Below the pieces are notes generated by a model that saw only the letters and a program-made list of their open reading frames with translations, was not told the DNA's origin and searched no databases. From JACCQS01 sp050999295 (GTDB lineage: Bacteria; Actinomycetota; Actinomycetes; Mycobacteriales; Geodermatophilaceae), in contig JBPCPI010000132.1 of NCBI GenBank assembly GCA_050999295.1, forward strand, positions 1-38,171: a stretch of DNA of 38,171 nt, read 5' to 3'. Shown piece after piece: positions 1-7,555 of this stretch. The first letter of the stretch is position 1, and each line of letters starts with the position of its first letter. The position numbers and the translations under genes were made by a program.

Positions 1-1046
1 GCACCGGTGTCGGGCCGTACGAGGGTGGACACGTCCAAGTATTGCCGTCGGGCAAGGTGCTGGTCTCCACCGGGCTGACCAGCCAGGGTCAGGGGCATCA
101 GACGGTCTTTGCCCAGATCGTCGCCCACGAACTCGGCGTAGGCATAGCGGACATCGAGGTCCACACCGGCGACACGCGGCGGTTCGGATACGCGGTGGGC
201 ACCTTCGCCTCCCGTGCCGCGGTGATGAGTGGCAACGCCGTGGCGCTGGCCGCTCGGGTGGTCCGCGCAAAGGCGCTGCGCATCGCCGCCGAAGTTCTCG
301 AGGTCGATGCCGCCGACCTCGACATCGTCGACGGAGTCGTCGGCGTACGAGGCGACCCCGGCGCAGTGATCCCGTTGTCCTCGATCGCGGTCCTGTCCAA
401 CCCGCTGCGTTACGCCTTCGACGAGGCATCAAAGGCGGCAACTCAGTTCGCCCGATTCGCCTCGGACGAGCACCCGCCCGTTGCCGACGACGACGAACCC
501 GGTCTCGAGGGTCGCGACTACTATTCCCCGGTCCGCTCGACCTTCGCCAGCGGTGCGCACGCCGTCATCGTCGAAGTGGACCCGGGCACCTGTGCGGTCA
601 CGATCGAGAAGTATGCGGTGGTGCACGACTGCGGGCGACTGATCAACCCACGGATCGTCGAGGGCCAGATCCACGGCGGTGTCGCCCAGGGCGTGGCGGG
701 CGCTCTCTACGAGGTGATGGCCTACGACGAGATGGGCCAGTTGCAGAACGCGTCCTTCATGGACTTCCTGATGCCCTATGTCTCCGAGGTTCCGCAGGGC
801 ATCGACATCGGGCACCAGGAGACCCCCTCTCCGTTGAACCCACTGGGTATCAAGGGGGCGGGCGAAGCGGGCGTGATCCCGGGGTCGGCGGCGATTGCGG
901 CCGCACTCGAGGATGCTCTCGGAATCCGAATCGAGGAGATGCCCTTGGGTCCCAGCCGGATCTATGACCTGGTCCGGGCAGCACGGAACGGAACGGCCGA
1001 ACGCACGAGGAACCACGCCCGCAGGAGCGAGGAGGACTGGACATGA
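1..1046 (+). CDS. Mo-hydroxylase large subunit, CoxL/xanthine dehydrogenase family (5' partial)
   Basis: C-terminal 347 residues of the molybdopterin-binding subunit of an aerobic CO dehydrogenase/xanthine dehydrogenase-type hydroxylase. The frame is open from base 3, ahead of the first possible start (TTG at 42), so the gene begins outside the window. Visible family motifs are GQGHQT near the left edge, a cofactor-binding stretch with VVHDCGRLINP, and near the C terminus KGAGEAG, whose Glu corresponds to the catalytic base of the family. The active-site loop that separates true form I CO dehydrogenase from other hydroxylases lies upstream and is not visible, so the substrate is open. It overlaps the CoxG-like gene by ATGA (1043-1046), which marks an operon. 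Confidence 0.9.
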   Translation, partial: TGVGPYEGGHVQVLPSGKVLVSTGLTSQGQGHQTVFAQIVAHELGVGIADIEVHTGDTRRFGYAVGTFASRAAVMSGNAVALAARVVRAKALRIAAEVLEVDAADLDIVDGVVGVRGDPGAVIPLSSIAVLSNPLRYAFDEASKAATQFARFASDEHPPVADDDEPGLEGRDYYSPVRSTFASGAHAVIVEVDPGTCAVTIEKYAVVHDCGRLINPRIVEGQIHGGVAQGVAGALYEVMAYDEMGQLQNASFMDFLMPYVSEVPQGIDIGHQETPSPLNPLGIKGAGEAGVIPGSAAIAAALEDALGIRIEEMPLGPSRIYDLVRAARNGTAERTRNHARRSEEDWT

Positions 1047-1708
1047 AGCTTCAAGGGACGGCCAAACTGCATGCGGACCGGGAGACGGTGTTCGCGGCGC
1101 TGACCGACCCCGGCGTCCTGGCTCGATGCATCCCGGGCTGCGAGTCGCTGGACCTGACCGGGCAGGACAGCTACAAGATGACCGTCTCGGCCGGGGTCGG
1201 TGCGATCCGCGGCCGCTACGACGGGCAGGTGAGGTTGACCGAACTGGTCCGCCCCGAGGGCTACGTCATGAACGCGAGCGGCGCCGGGGGCGCGGGGACT
1301 GTCGACGCGACCTGCCGGGTCGACCTGGTTGCCGACGGGGGCCAGACCGAGTTGACGTACACGGCTGACGCGACAGTCGGCGGACCGGTGGCCGGCGTGG
1401 GGCAACGAATGATCTCCGCCGTGGCGAAACGGATGGCGAGCCAGTTCTTTTCCGCCGTCGACGACGAACTCACCGGCGCCCGGGCGCCACTGGAGCCGCT
1501 CGCCGCCGGCTCGTCGGACACATCTGACGGCGGGTCTGAACCAGGTGGCCAGCGGAGGTATGCGGATTATCTTCCGGCACGTCGACGGGGGGAACTGGTC
1601 CCCGTCGACGTGCGTCCCCTGCTCGTGGCCGCCGCAGGGGGTGCTCTGATCGCGCTCGTCGGCGCCTCCGTGGGCGGCTGGCTGGCGCGTCGAGGTCGCT
1701 CAGTCTGA
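1043..1708 (+). CDS. CoxG-like SRPBCC protein with C-terminal membrane anchor
   Basis: A 221-residue protein. Residues 1-145 fit the carbon monoxide dehydrogenase subunit G (CoxG, SRPBCC/START-like) fold, starting with the typical LQGTAKLHADRETVFAALTD stretch. Residues 150-190 form a polar linker, and residues 192-214 are one transmembrane helix followed by RRGR, so the protein is probably anchored with its globular domain in the cytoplasm. CoxG proteins help assembly or membrane recruitment of Mo-hydroxylases. The start overlaps the stop of the upstream large subunit (ATGA), implying translational coupling and a shared role. It is the last gene of the operon; a non-coding gap of about 210 bp follows. 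Confidence 0.88.
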   Translation: MKLQGTAKLHADRETVFAALTDPGVLARCIPGCESLDLTGQDSYKMTVSAGVGAIRGRYDGQVRLTELVRPEGYVMNASGAGGAGTVDATCRVDLVADGGQTELTYTADATVGGPVAGVGQRMISAVAKRMASQFFSAVDDELTGARAPLEPLAAGSSDTSDGGSEPGGQRRYADYLPARRRGELVPVDVRPLLVAAAGGALIALVGASVGGWLARRGRSV

Positions 1709-1920
1709 TCGCTCGAGGGACGGGGTACGCCCGCAAGAGCCTCCAGTGCAACAGCCCACTTCTCCCAGAGCGACACACAGTTCCACACATTTTTGTCGGT
1801 GAGGGCTGTGTTTGCGGCGGCCCGCTGTCCTAGGGTGGGCGTCGGCAATCGCGGGGCACACATTTTCGGTCCTGCTGTGCAATGCCGCCAGCGAGATCCC
1901 TGATCCGAGGAGCTGGCGTA

Positions 1921-3663
1921 TTGACCACGATCCACACAGATGACCGCTCATCCACGAGCCCGGATTTCGAGGAGGACGAAGAGCACACCGGCGAGACGCC
2001 CGTCGGACGACGCTATCTACTGCTGGGGCTTATAGGGCTCTCCGCGGCCGCCTGCCGCCCCGGCAGGCCGACGCCCCCGACCCCCACGGCATCACCGGGG
2101 CCCACCGCGTCGCCGAGCGCGAGCCCAACGGCATCCGTCACCCCCTCGGGCTCCGCCAGCCCCACCCCGTCGCCCACGGCCGACCCGACCGCCACTCCGA
2201 CCCCGGAGGCCCCCCCAGGGCCGCTCGCGACCGTGCTCAGCCAGGACCAGGAGCTGCACGTCCTGCGGCGCGCGACGTTCGGCCCCACCCCGACCCTGGT
2301 CGCCGACATCCAGGAGCAGGGCATCGAGAGCTGGCTCGACAGGCAACTGAACCCGTCAAGCATCGGCGATGGCCTGGTCGATGATCTGCTCAAACGCTTC
2401 TCGGCGCTCAACTGGACGGCCAAGCAGATCTATGAGACCGCCCCCGAGGACGGCGGCGATTATGCCGCCGACTTGAACATGGTCGAGGCCACGATCGTTC
2501 GCAACGTCTGGAGCAACCGGCAGTTGCTCGAAAAGGTCGTCGAGTTCTGGACGAACCATTTCTCGGTGCCTGTCCCGAACAACGACGACAGCTGGGGACG
2601 CAAGACGGTCGAGGACCGTGAGGTGATCCGCCGTCTCGCCTTCGGCAACTTCACCGATCTGCTTATCGCCGACGCGAAGAGCCCTGCCATGCTGAGGTAC
2701 CTCAACAACGAGGGCTCCCGAGGCGAGGACACCAACGAGAACTACGGCCGTGAGCTCCTCGAGCTGCACACGGTCGGCCTGGACGCGGGCTACACCGAGG
2801 ACGACGTGAAGAACGCCGCCAAGACCCTGACCGGCTTCACGATCAATTACGACACCGCGACCTTCCAGTTCCGGCCGGACTGGCACTACGTCGGTCCGGT
2901 CAAGGTCCTGGACTGGGCGAGCCTCAATGACAGCCCCGAAGGTGGTCTCGAGGTCGGCGAGTCCCTGCTGAGCTACCTGGCCAGCCACCCGTCAACCCTG
3001 CGGCACATCGCCACCAAATTGGCGCGGCACTTCGTCAGCGACGTCCCATCGGAGTCCCTGGTCGACAAGCTCACCCGGGCGTTCGTCGCAAACGACAACC
3101 AGATTGCGCCGGTGATCCGTACCCTGTTCTTGTCCGAGGAGTTCCAAGCGAGCATCGGGCAGAAGGTCCGTCGCCCGTTGGAATCCCTCACCGCGGCCAT
3201 GCGGGTGCTTGACTTCCAGCCCGAATCCAAGCTGCTCGACAACACGGAGGACCGCTCGCTGTACTACACCGCAGAACGGCTCGGTCAGAAGCCGATGGGG
3301 TGGCAACCCCCGAACGGCTATCCGGACGTCATGGGCTACTGGCTGTCGAGTGCACGGTTCTCGGCGACGTGGAACGGGAATCACGATCTGGTCTACGGCG
3401 GGTTCGAGGGTCACGTGACCACCCCACAGGAGGTCTTCGATCAGCTGCTGGACGTGACCACGCCGACCACAGCCGGCGCCGTGCTCGACCGGCTCGTGGC
3501 GCGCCTGCTCTTCCAGGAGATCACCCCGCAGACGCGGGCCACCTTGCTCGAATCCACCGACCAGGCCGAGAACGCAGAGGTGACGAGCCAGGAGCAGGTC
3601 CGCAACCGGCTCCAGAGCTACACCCGCGCAATCTTCGACTCGCCCCACTTCCTGCAGCGCTGA
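1921..3663 (+). CDS. DUF1800 family exported protein
   Basis: A 580-residue protein of the DUF1800 family, whose biochemical role is unknown. The TTG start at 1921 is preferred because GAGGAG lies 8 nt upstream (1907-1912); the in-frame ATG at 1882 has no such site. The N terminus has a twin arginine (residues 30-31), a hydrophobic segment and Cys45 in a SAAAC context that only weakly resembles a lipobox. Residues 47-101 are a Pro/Ser/Thr-rich linker, as in proteins tethered outside the membrane. The DUF1800 domain begins near residue 109 (LHVLRRATFGPTP) and runs to the C terminus, with WSNRQLLEKVVEFWTNHFSV and ENYGRELLELHTVG. A DUF1501 gene follows 14 nt downstream, the usual partner. Confidence 0.88.
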   Translation: MTTIHTDDRSSTSPDFEEDEEHTGETPVGRRYLLLGLIGLSAAACRPGRPTPPTPTASPGPTASPSASPTASVTPSGSASPTPSPTADPTATPTPEAPPGPLATVLSQDQELHVLRRATFGPTPTLVADIQEQGIESWLDRQLNPSSIGDGLVDDLLKRFSALNWTAKQIYETAPEDGGDYAADLNMVEATIVRNVWSNRQLLEKVVEFWTNHFSVPVPNNDDSWGRKTVEDREVIRRLAFGNFTDLLIADAKSPAMLRYLNNEGSRGEDTNENYGRELLELHTVGLDAGYTEDDVKNAAKTLTGFTINYDTATFQFRPDWHYVGPVKVLDWASLNDSPEGGLEVGESLLSYLASHPSTLRHIATKLARHFVSDVPSESLVDKLTRAFVANDNQIAPVIRTLFLSEEFQASIGQKVRRPLESLTAAMRVLDFQPESKLLDNTEDRSLYYTAERLGQKPMGWQPPNGYPDVMGYWLSSARFSATWNGNHDLVYGGFEGHVTTPQEVFDQLLDVTTPTTAGAVLDRLVARLLFQEITPQTRATLLESTDQAENAEVTSQEQVRNRLQSYTRAIFDSPHFLQR

Positions 3664-3677
3664 GGAGACCGACAACG

Positions 3678-5048
3678 ATGAGCACTCTGGGCAATGTGAC
3701 CACGCCGATTATGACGCATGTCCGTCCGCAGGCGGGAACGTCCAGGATGGGTCCGGTCGACGACTCGTCGGACAGCCACTACATGGCAGCCGATCCCGAG
3801 GCGGAGTCGCCGCCCGATCCATGGCGACGCGGATTCACGCGACGACGTCTGCTGCAAGGCGGAGCGGCTCTGGGCTGCGCGGCGCTCGGCAGCCAACTGC
3901 TGACCACCAAGTACGCGTTCAGTGCGGACTCGACGATGGGGGACACCCTCGTCGTCCTGTCCTTCCGTGGAGGCATGGACGGCCTGTCGGTAGTCATCCC
4001 ACGCGACCCAGAACTGCGCACCCTGCGCCCCGACATCGTCGTGCCAGAGAACGCGACCCTGCGACTCGACGACCGCTTCGGACTGCACCCTGCCCTTGCT
4101 CCGCTGAAACCGTTCTACGACAGCGCCAAACTCGGTTTCGTGCACGCGGCCGGCTCCCCGATACCGGACTACAGCCACTTCAGCGCGATGGACGTCTTCG
4201 AGCGTGGCTCGATCTCGAACAGTTCGACCGGCTGGATCGATCGGGTGCAGACCGAGCGCGCGAAATCCGTCGACCCGGCTGAATTCGGCTGCGTGGCGAT
4301 CGGGTCCGCACTGCCACGCGCCATGCAGGGCCCGTCGCCAGACCTCGCGTTCCCGTCGCTCGAAGAGTTCCGCCTGCGGGGTGACGACGACGGGAGACTC
4401 GGGGGTGTCATCCAGAAGTTGTACGACCCGCTACAGCACCCAGCCACGCCGCAGGTGACCGGGACACTCGGCGCGTTCGCCACCGCGCAGACGCTGTCCG
4501 ACGCTGGGTACGAGCCCGCCAACGGCGCAACGTACCCGGACTCGAGCCTTGGCCGGGCCTTGACTGAGATCGCCCGGCTGATCAAGGCCGACATCGGTCT
4601 GCAGACGGCGACGTGTGACCTCGGCGGCTGGGACATGCACACCGACATGGGATCTGTGGACAGCGGGGATATGACCGGGTATCTCACCGAGGTCGGGCTG
4701 GCCCTGGCCGCGTTCACGACTGACCTCGGCGACGAGTGGCTCAGCAAGGCCACTTTGGTCACCCTGTCGGAGTTCGGGCGGCGCATCGAGCAGAACAGCG
4801 GCGGCGGCACCGACCACGGCTACGGGAACGTCATGTTCCTGCTTGGTGCCGGGGTCAAGGGCGGTGAGGTGCACGGGGTCTGGCCGGGCCTTACCGCAGG
4901 CCAGCTCCAGGACGGCAACCTGCAGGTCACCACCGACTACCGCGACGTCATTGGCGAGTGGTTGCTGCGCCGCGGCGGCATCGGCTCGCTTGCCCCGATC
5001 TTCCCGGATCTGGCCTACACCCCCCTCGGCGTCATTACGGGTCCGTAA
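3678..5048 (+). CDS. DUF1501 family Tat-exported protein
   Basis: A 456-residue DUF1501 protein. The start ATG at 3678 has GGAG 10 nt upstream (3664-3667) and follows the DUF1800 stop. Residues 53-83 form a Tat-type signal (TRRRLLQGG, hydrophobic core, then YAFSA), so export in folded form is likely. Family landmarks are FRGGMDGLSVVIP (residues 97-109), PDYSHFSAMDVFERG, CDLGGWDMHTD and TDHGYGNVMFLLGAGVKGG, typical of this sulfatase-like family. DUF1800/DUF1501 pairs recur in many bacteria but their reaction is not established. The two genes are tightly spaced and probably co-transcribed, with the products acting outside the membrane. Confidence 0.9.
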   Translation: MSTLGNVTTPIMTHVRPQAGTSRMGPVDDSSDSHYMAADPEAESPPDPWRRGFTRRRLLQGGAALGCAALGSQLLTTKYAFSADSTMGDTLVVLSFRGGMDGLSVVIPRDPELRTLRPDIVVPENATLRLDDRFGLHPALAPLKPFYDSAKLGFVHAAGSPIPDYSHFSAMDVFERGSISNSSTGWIDRVQTERAKSVDPAEFGCVAIGSALPRAMQGPSPDLAFPSLEEFRLRGDDDGRLGGVIQKLYDPLQHPATPQVTGTLGAFATAQTLSDAGYEPANGATYPDSSLGRALTEIARLIKADIGLQTATCDLGGWDMHTDMGSVDSGDMTGYLTEVGLALAAFTTDLGDEWLSKATLVTLSEFGRRIEQNSGGGTDHGYGNVMFLLGAGVKGGEVHGVWPGLTAGQLQDGNLQVTTDYRDVIGEWLLRRGGIGSLAPIFPDLAYTPLGVITGP

Positions 5049-5455
5049 ACCGGACTGGCGCACGAGACCGCGGGTCGCCATCGACGCGGAAGTTCGGTGC
5101 GCCGGCCAGAGTGGAAGCGGCAGTTTGCAGTTCTCGCGGCTGCAGGACTTCGGTCATGCACCGACTTCGTCGACGAAGCACCAGCGCCAGGACTCACGGC
5201 GCTCGTAGGAGGTGATCACCGGGTCCTGGGTCTGCCGGAATTGGGCGCTTGCGTGCTTGTTCGGCGAGGAGTCGCAGCAGCCGATGTGCCCACAGGTCGG
5301 CAGTACAGGCGGCCATGGTCACACTTCCGGTCAGCGTCCTTGTCCCGTTCAGCCTAGGCGCGCTGCAACTGCTGCGTGACCTGCCAGGTGACCTGCCAGT
5401 CGGTGCGCAGCGCGCGAATCCGGTTGGATGGGCGGATGCATGAGGGTGGGCGATC
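5049..5455. other. 407-bp gap between DUF1501 and hydantoinase genes
   Basis: No intact gene. The only recognisable content is the antisense zinc-finger remnant annotated separately at 5154-5318. Other frames here are short or shadows. A promoter for the downstream pair must lie at the right end, but no clear -35/-10 pair is visible; GAGGGTGGG just before 5456 could act as a ribosome binding site. Confidence 0.6.
5154..5318 (-). pseudogene. UBP-type zinc finger protein, decayed C-terminal remnant
   Basis: Reading the minus strand from 5318 to the stop at 5154-5156 gives about 54 residues containing TCGHIGCCDSSPNKHA, then FRQTQDPVITSYERRESW and RWCFVDEVGA. This matches the second half of small UBP-type zinc finger (zf-UBP) proteins: the CGHxGCCDSS core, a HATxHF-like helix, the PVI(R/T)S strand and a WxWCxVDE ending. 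The expected N-terminal half (Cys/His ligands and the WVHLR segment) is absent, two in-frame stops lie just upstream, there is no start codon, and the usual second helix His is Gln (HASAQF). All of this fits a truncated, non-functional gene. Assignment is by motif recall only. Confidence 0.6.
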
Positions 5456-7555
5456 GTGACCCGGCGGATTCGGGTCGGGATCGATACCGGAGGCACCTTC
5501 ACCGACGTCGTCGCCGTCGACGAGGACAGTGGTGAGTTGATCACCACCAAGACTCCGTCCACCCCGACGGATCCCGCGCAGGGCTTCCTCACCGGCATCG
5601 ACAAGGTTCTGGGCCTGCTCGGAGTCGGGGGAGAGGCGCTCACTGCGGTGAGCCACGGGACGACGGTGGCGACCAACAAACTGCTCGAGGGCAAGGTCGA
5701 GAACCTGGGGTTCATCACGACCGAGGGCTACCGGCATCTCCTGGAAATCGCCCGGCAGTCGGTGCCCGACGGGTACGGCAACTCCTACTTCTGGGTCAAA
5801 CCACCGCGGATCGTTCCGGCCGACCGGGTCAAGACAGTGCGTGGTCGACTTGCTGTGGACGGCAGCGAGCTTCGGCCCTTCGACCACGACGACGCCGTAC
5901 GCGCGGCTCGGTTCTTCCGGGATGCCGGCATCACCACCATCGGGGTCTGCTTCCTGCACTCCTATGCCGACCCCAGCCACGAACTCGCGATGCGCGAAGT
6001 GCTGACTGCCGAGCATCCCGATGCCGTGGTCAGCATCTCCAGCGAGGTGCTCCGGGAGTACCGCGAATACGAGCGCGCGATCACGACACTGGTCGATGCT
6101 GCGGTCAAGCCGAACATCACCCGCTACGTGGCCAACATCGCGGGTCGGCTGGCCGAGTTCGCCACCTCCGAATCGGCTGGTGGGCGGGCGGCGGGCACCC
6201 GGGACGTGCCGTTCTATGTGATGAAGTCCAACGGCGGGGTCCTTTCGGCCGCCGAGGTGGTCCATCAGCCGATTACCACGGTCCTGTCCGGGCCGGCGGC
6301 GGGTGCGTTGGGGGCCGGCGTCATTGCCAGCGCGGCCGGGGCCGGGAAGGTCCTGACCTGCGACGGCGGCGGCACCTCGACCGACGTGACCGTCGTGGTC
6401 GATGGGCAGCCCGCACTGACGACCGAGGGCACGGTCGGCGCCTACCCGAGCAAGATTCCGATGATCGATGTCGTCACTGTTGGGGCCGGGGGCGGATCGA
6501 TCGCCTGGCTCAGCCCAGAGGGCACGCTCAAGGTCGGGCCGCAGTCGGCAGGCGCGGATCCCGGGCCGGTCTGTTACGGCAGGGGCGGTGCCGAACCGAC
6601 GATCACCGACGCCCATGTACTTCTCGGCCGGATCCCGCCACATCTGCTCGGCGGTGAGATCCCGTTGGATGCTGACGCCGCGCGGCAGACGATCGAATCG
6701 CTTGCCGCGAAGCTCGGCCGATCGGTCGAGGGGACTGCCACCGGCATCCTGGAGATCTCGGCCTGGAACCAGGCCAATGCGCTACGCCAGGTGTCGGTCA
6801 AGCGGGGTCTCGATGTCCGGGACTTCACCCTGGTCACCTTCGGTGGCTCCGGGTCGCTACTGGCCTGTCGCCTCGTCGACATCCTGGGCCTGGCCGGAGT
6901 CCTGGTGCCGCCCAACCCAGGCAACGTCTCGGCCTTCGGATTGCTCACCGTCGACGTACGCAACGACTACGTCCGTACCAACGTCGTGCGGCAGGACCGA
7001 CTCGACCCGGCCAAGCTCTCGGCGGTGTTCGCGGAACTGCAGCATGACGCCGACTCGGCTTTGCGGCGCGAGGGCTTCTCGGCGGGGGAGCGCCGCTTCG
7101 TACGCACCGCCGACGTGCGCTACTACGGACAGGCCTTTGAGGTACGGGTCGAGGTCGCTGACGGGGCACTGGAACCCGGTGTGATCGAACAGGTGGCCCA
7201 AGCCTTCCATGCCGAGCACCGCCGGCTTTACGGCTACGACTTCGCCGACGACCCCCGGCAGCACGTGGAGTGGGTAAACGTGCGGGTGACCGGAATCGGC
7301 CCGATCCGCAGCCCCGAGGTCGTTCCGATCGGAGCCGGATCCGGAGCCGACGTTGCCCGCACGGGAAGCCGGCGCGCGTACTTCGACGAATGGGCGGACG
7401 TGCCCACTTACGACCGGGCCGAACTGGGTGCCGGCGACGTACTCGAGGGCCCGGCAGTGATCGAGGAGTTCGGGTCCACGGTGCCGCTGCATCCGGGATT
7501 CGAGGCAGCGGTCGACCGATACGGCAACCTCCGAGTACAGCGGGTCCGATCATGA
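5456..7555 (+). CDS. Hydantoinase/oxoprolinase family protein, HyuA-type subunit
   Basis: A 699-residue ATP-dependent hydantoinase/oxoprolinase A subunit. The N terminus has the ASKHA-type phosphate-binding motif GIDTGGTFTD (residues 8-17), followed by VSHGTTVATNKLLE. The central Hydantoinase_A domain contains MKSNGGVLSAAEV, GPAAGALGAGV, CDGGGTSTDV and GAGGGSIAWL, all typical of this family. The C-terminal part is the usual beta-rich domain. Members cleave cyclic amides (5-oxoproline, N-methylhydantoin) or act in carboxylases (acetone, acetophenone) with a HyuB partner, and substrate cannot be read from sequence. The GTG start follows a loose GAGGGTGGG. The stop overlaps the HyuB start (ATGA, 7552-7555), so the two are translationally coupled. 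Confidence 0.92.
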   Translation: MTRRIRVGIDTGGTFTDVVAVDEDSGELITTKTPSTPTDPAQGFLTGIDKVLGLLGVGGEALTAVSHGTTVATNKLLEGKVENLGFITTEGYRHLLEIARQSVPDGYGNSYFWVKPPRIVPADRVKTVRGRLAVDGSELRPFDHDDAVRAARFFRDAGITTIGVCFLHSYADPSHELAMREVLTAEHPDAVVSISSEVLREYREYERAITTLVDAAVKPNITRYVANIAGRLAEFATSESAGGRAAGTRDVPFYVMKSNGGVLSAAEVVHQPITTVLSGPAAGALGAGVIASAAGAGKVLTCDGGGTSTDVTVVVDGQPALTTEGTVGAYPSKIPMIDVVTVGAGGGSIAWLSPEGTLKVGPQSAGADPGPVCYGRGGAEPTITDAHVLLGRIPPHLLGGEIPLDADAARQTIESLAAKLGRSVEGTATGILEISAWNQANALRQVSVKRGLDVRDFTLVTFGGSGSLLACRLVDILGLAGVLVPPNPGNVSAFGLLTVDVRNDYVRTNVVRQDRLDPAKLSAVFAELQHDADSALRREGFSAGERRFVRTADVRYYGQAFEVRVEVADGALEPGVIEQVAQAFHAEHRRLYGYDFADDPRQHVEWVNVRVTGIGPIRSPEVVPIGAGSGADVARTGSRRAYFDEWADVPTYDRAELGAGDVLEGPAVIEEFGSTVPLHPGFEAAVDRYGNLRVQRVRS

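Noticed and set aside
1882..1920. ATG at 1882 as start of the DUF1800 gene
   Set aside because: It has no ribosome binding site, while TTG 1921 has GAGGAG at 8 nt; the additional 13 residues add nothing to the signal region.
5354..6643. A 429-codon minus-strand frame opposite hyuA
   Set aside because: The same reason: it is a shadow of HyuA with Arg/Gly/Asp-rich sequence and no recognisable domain.
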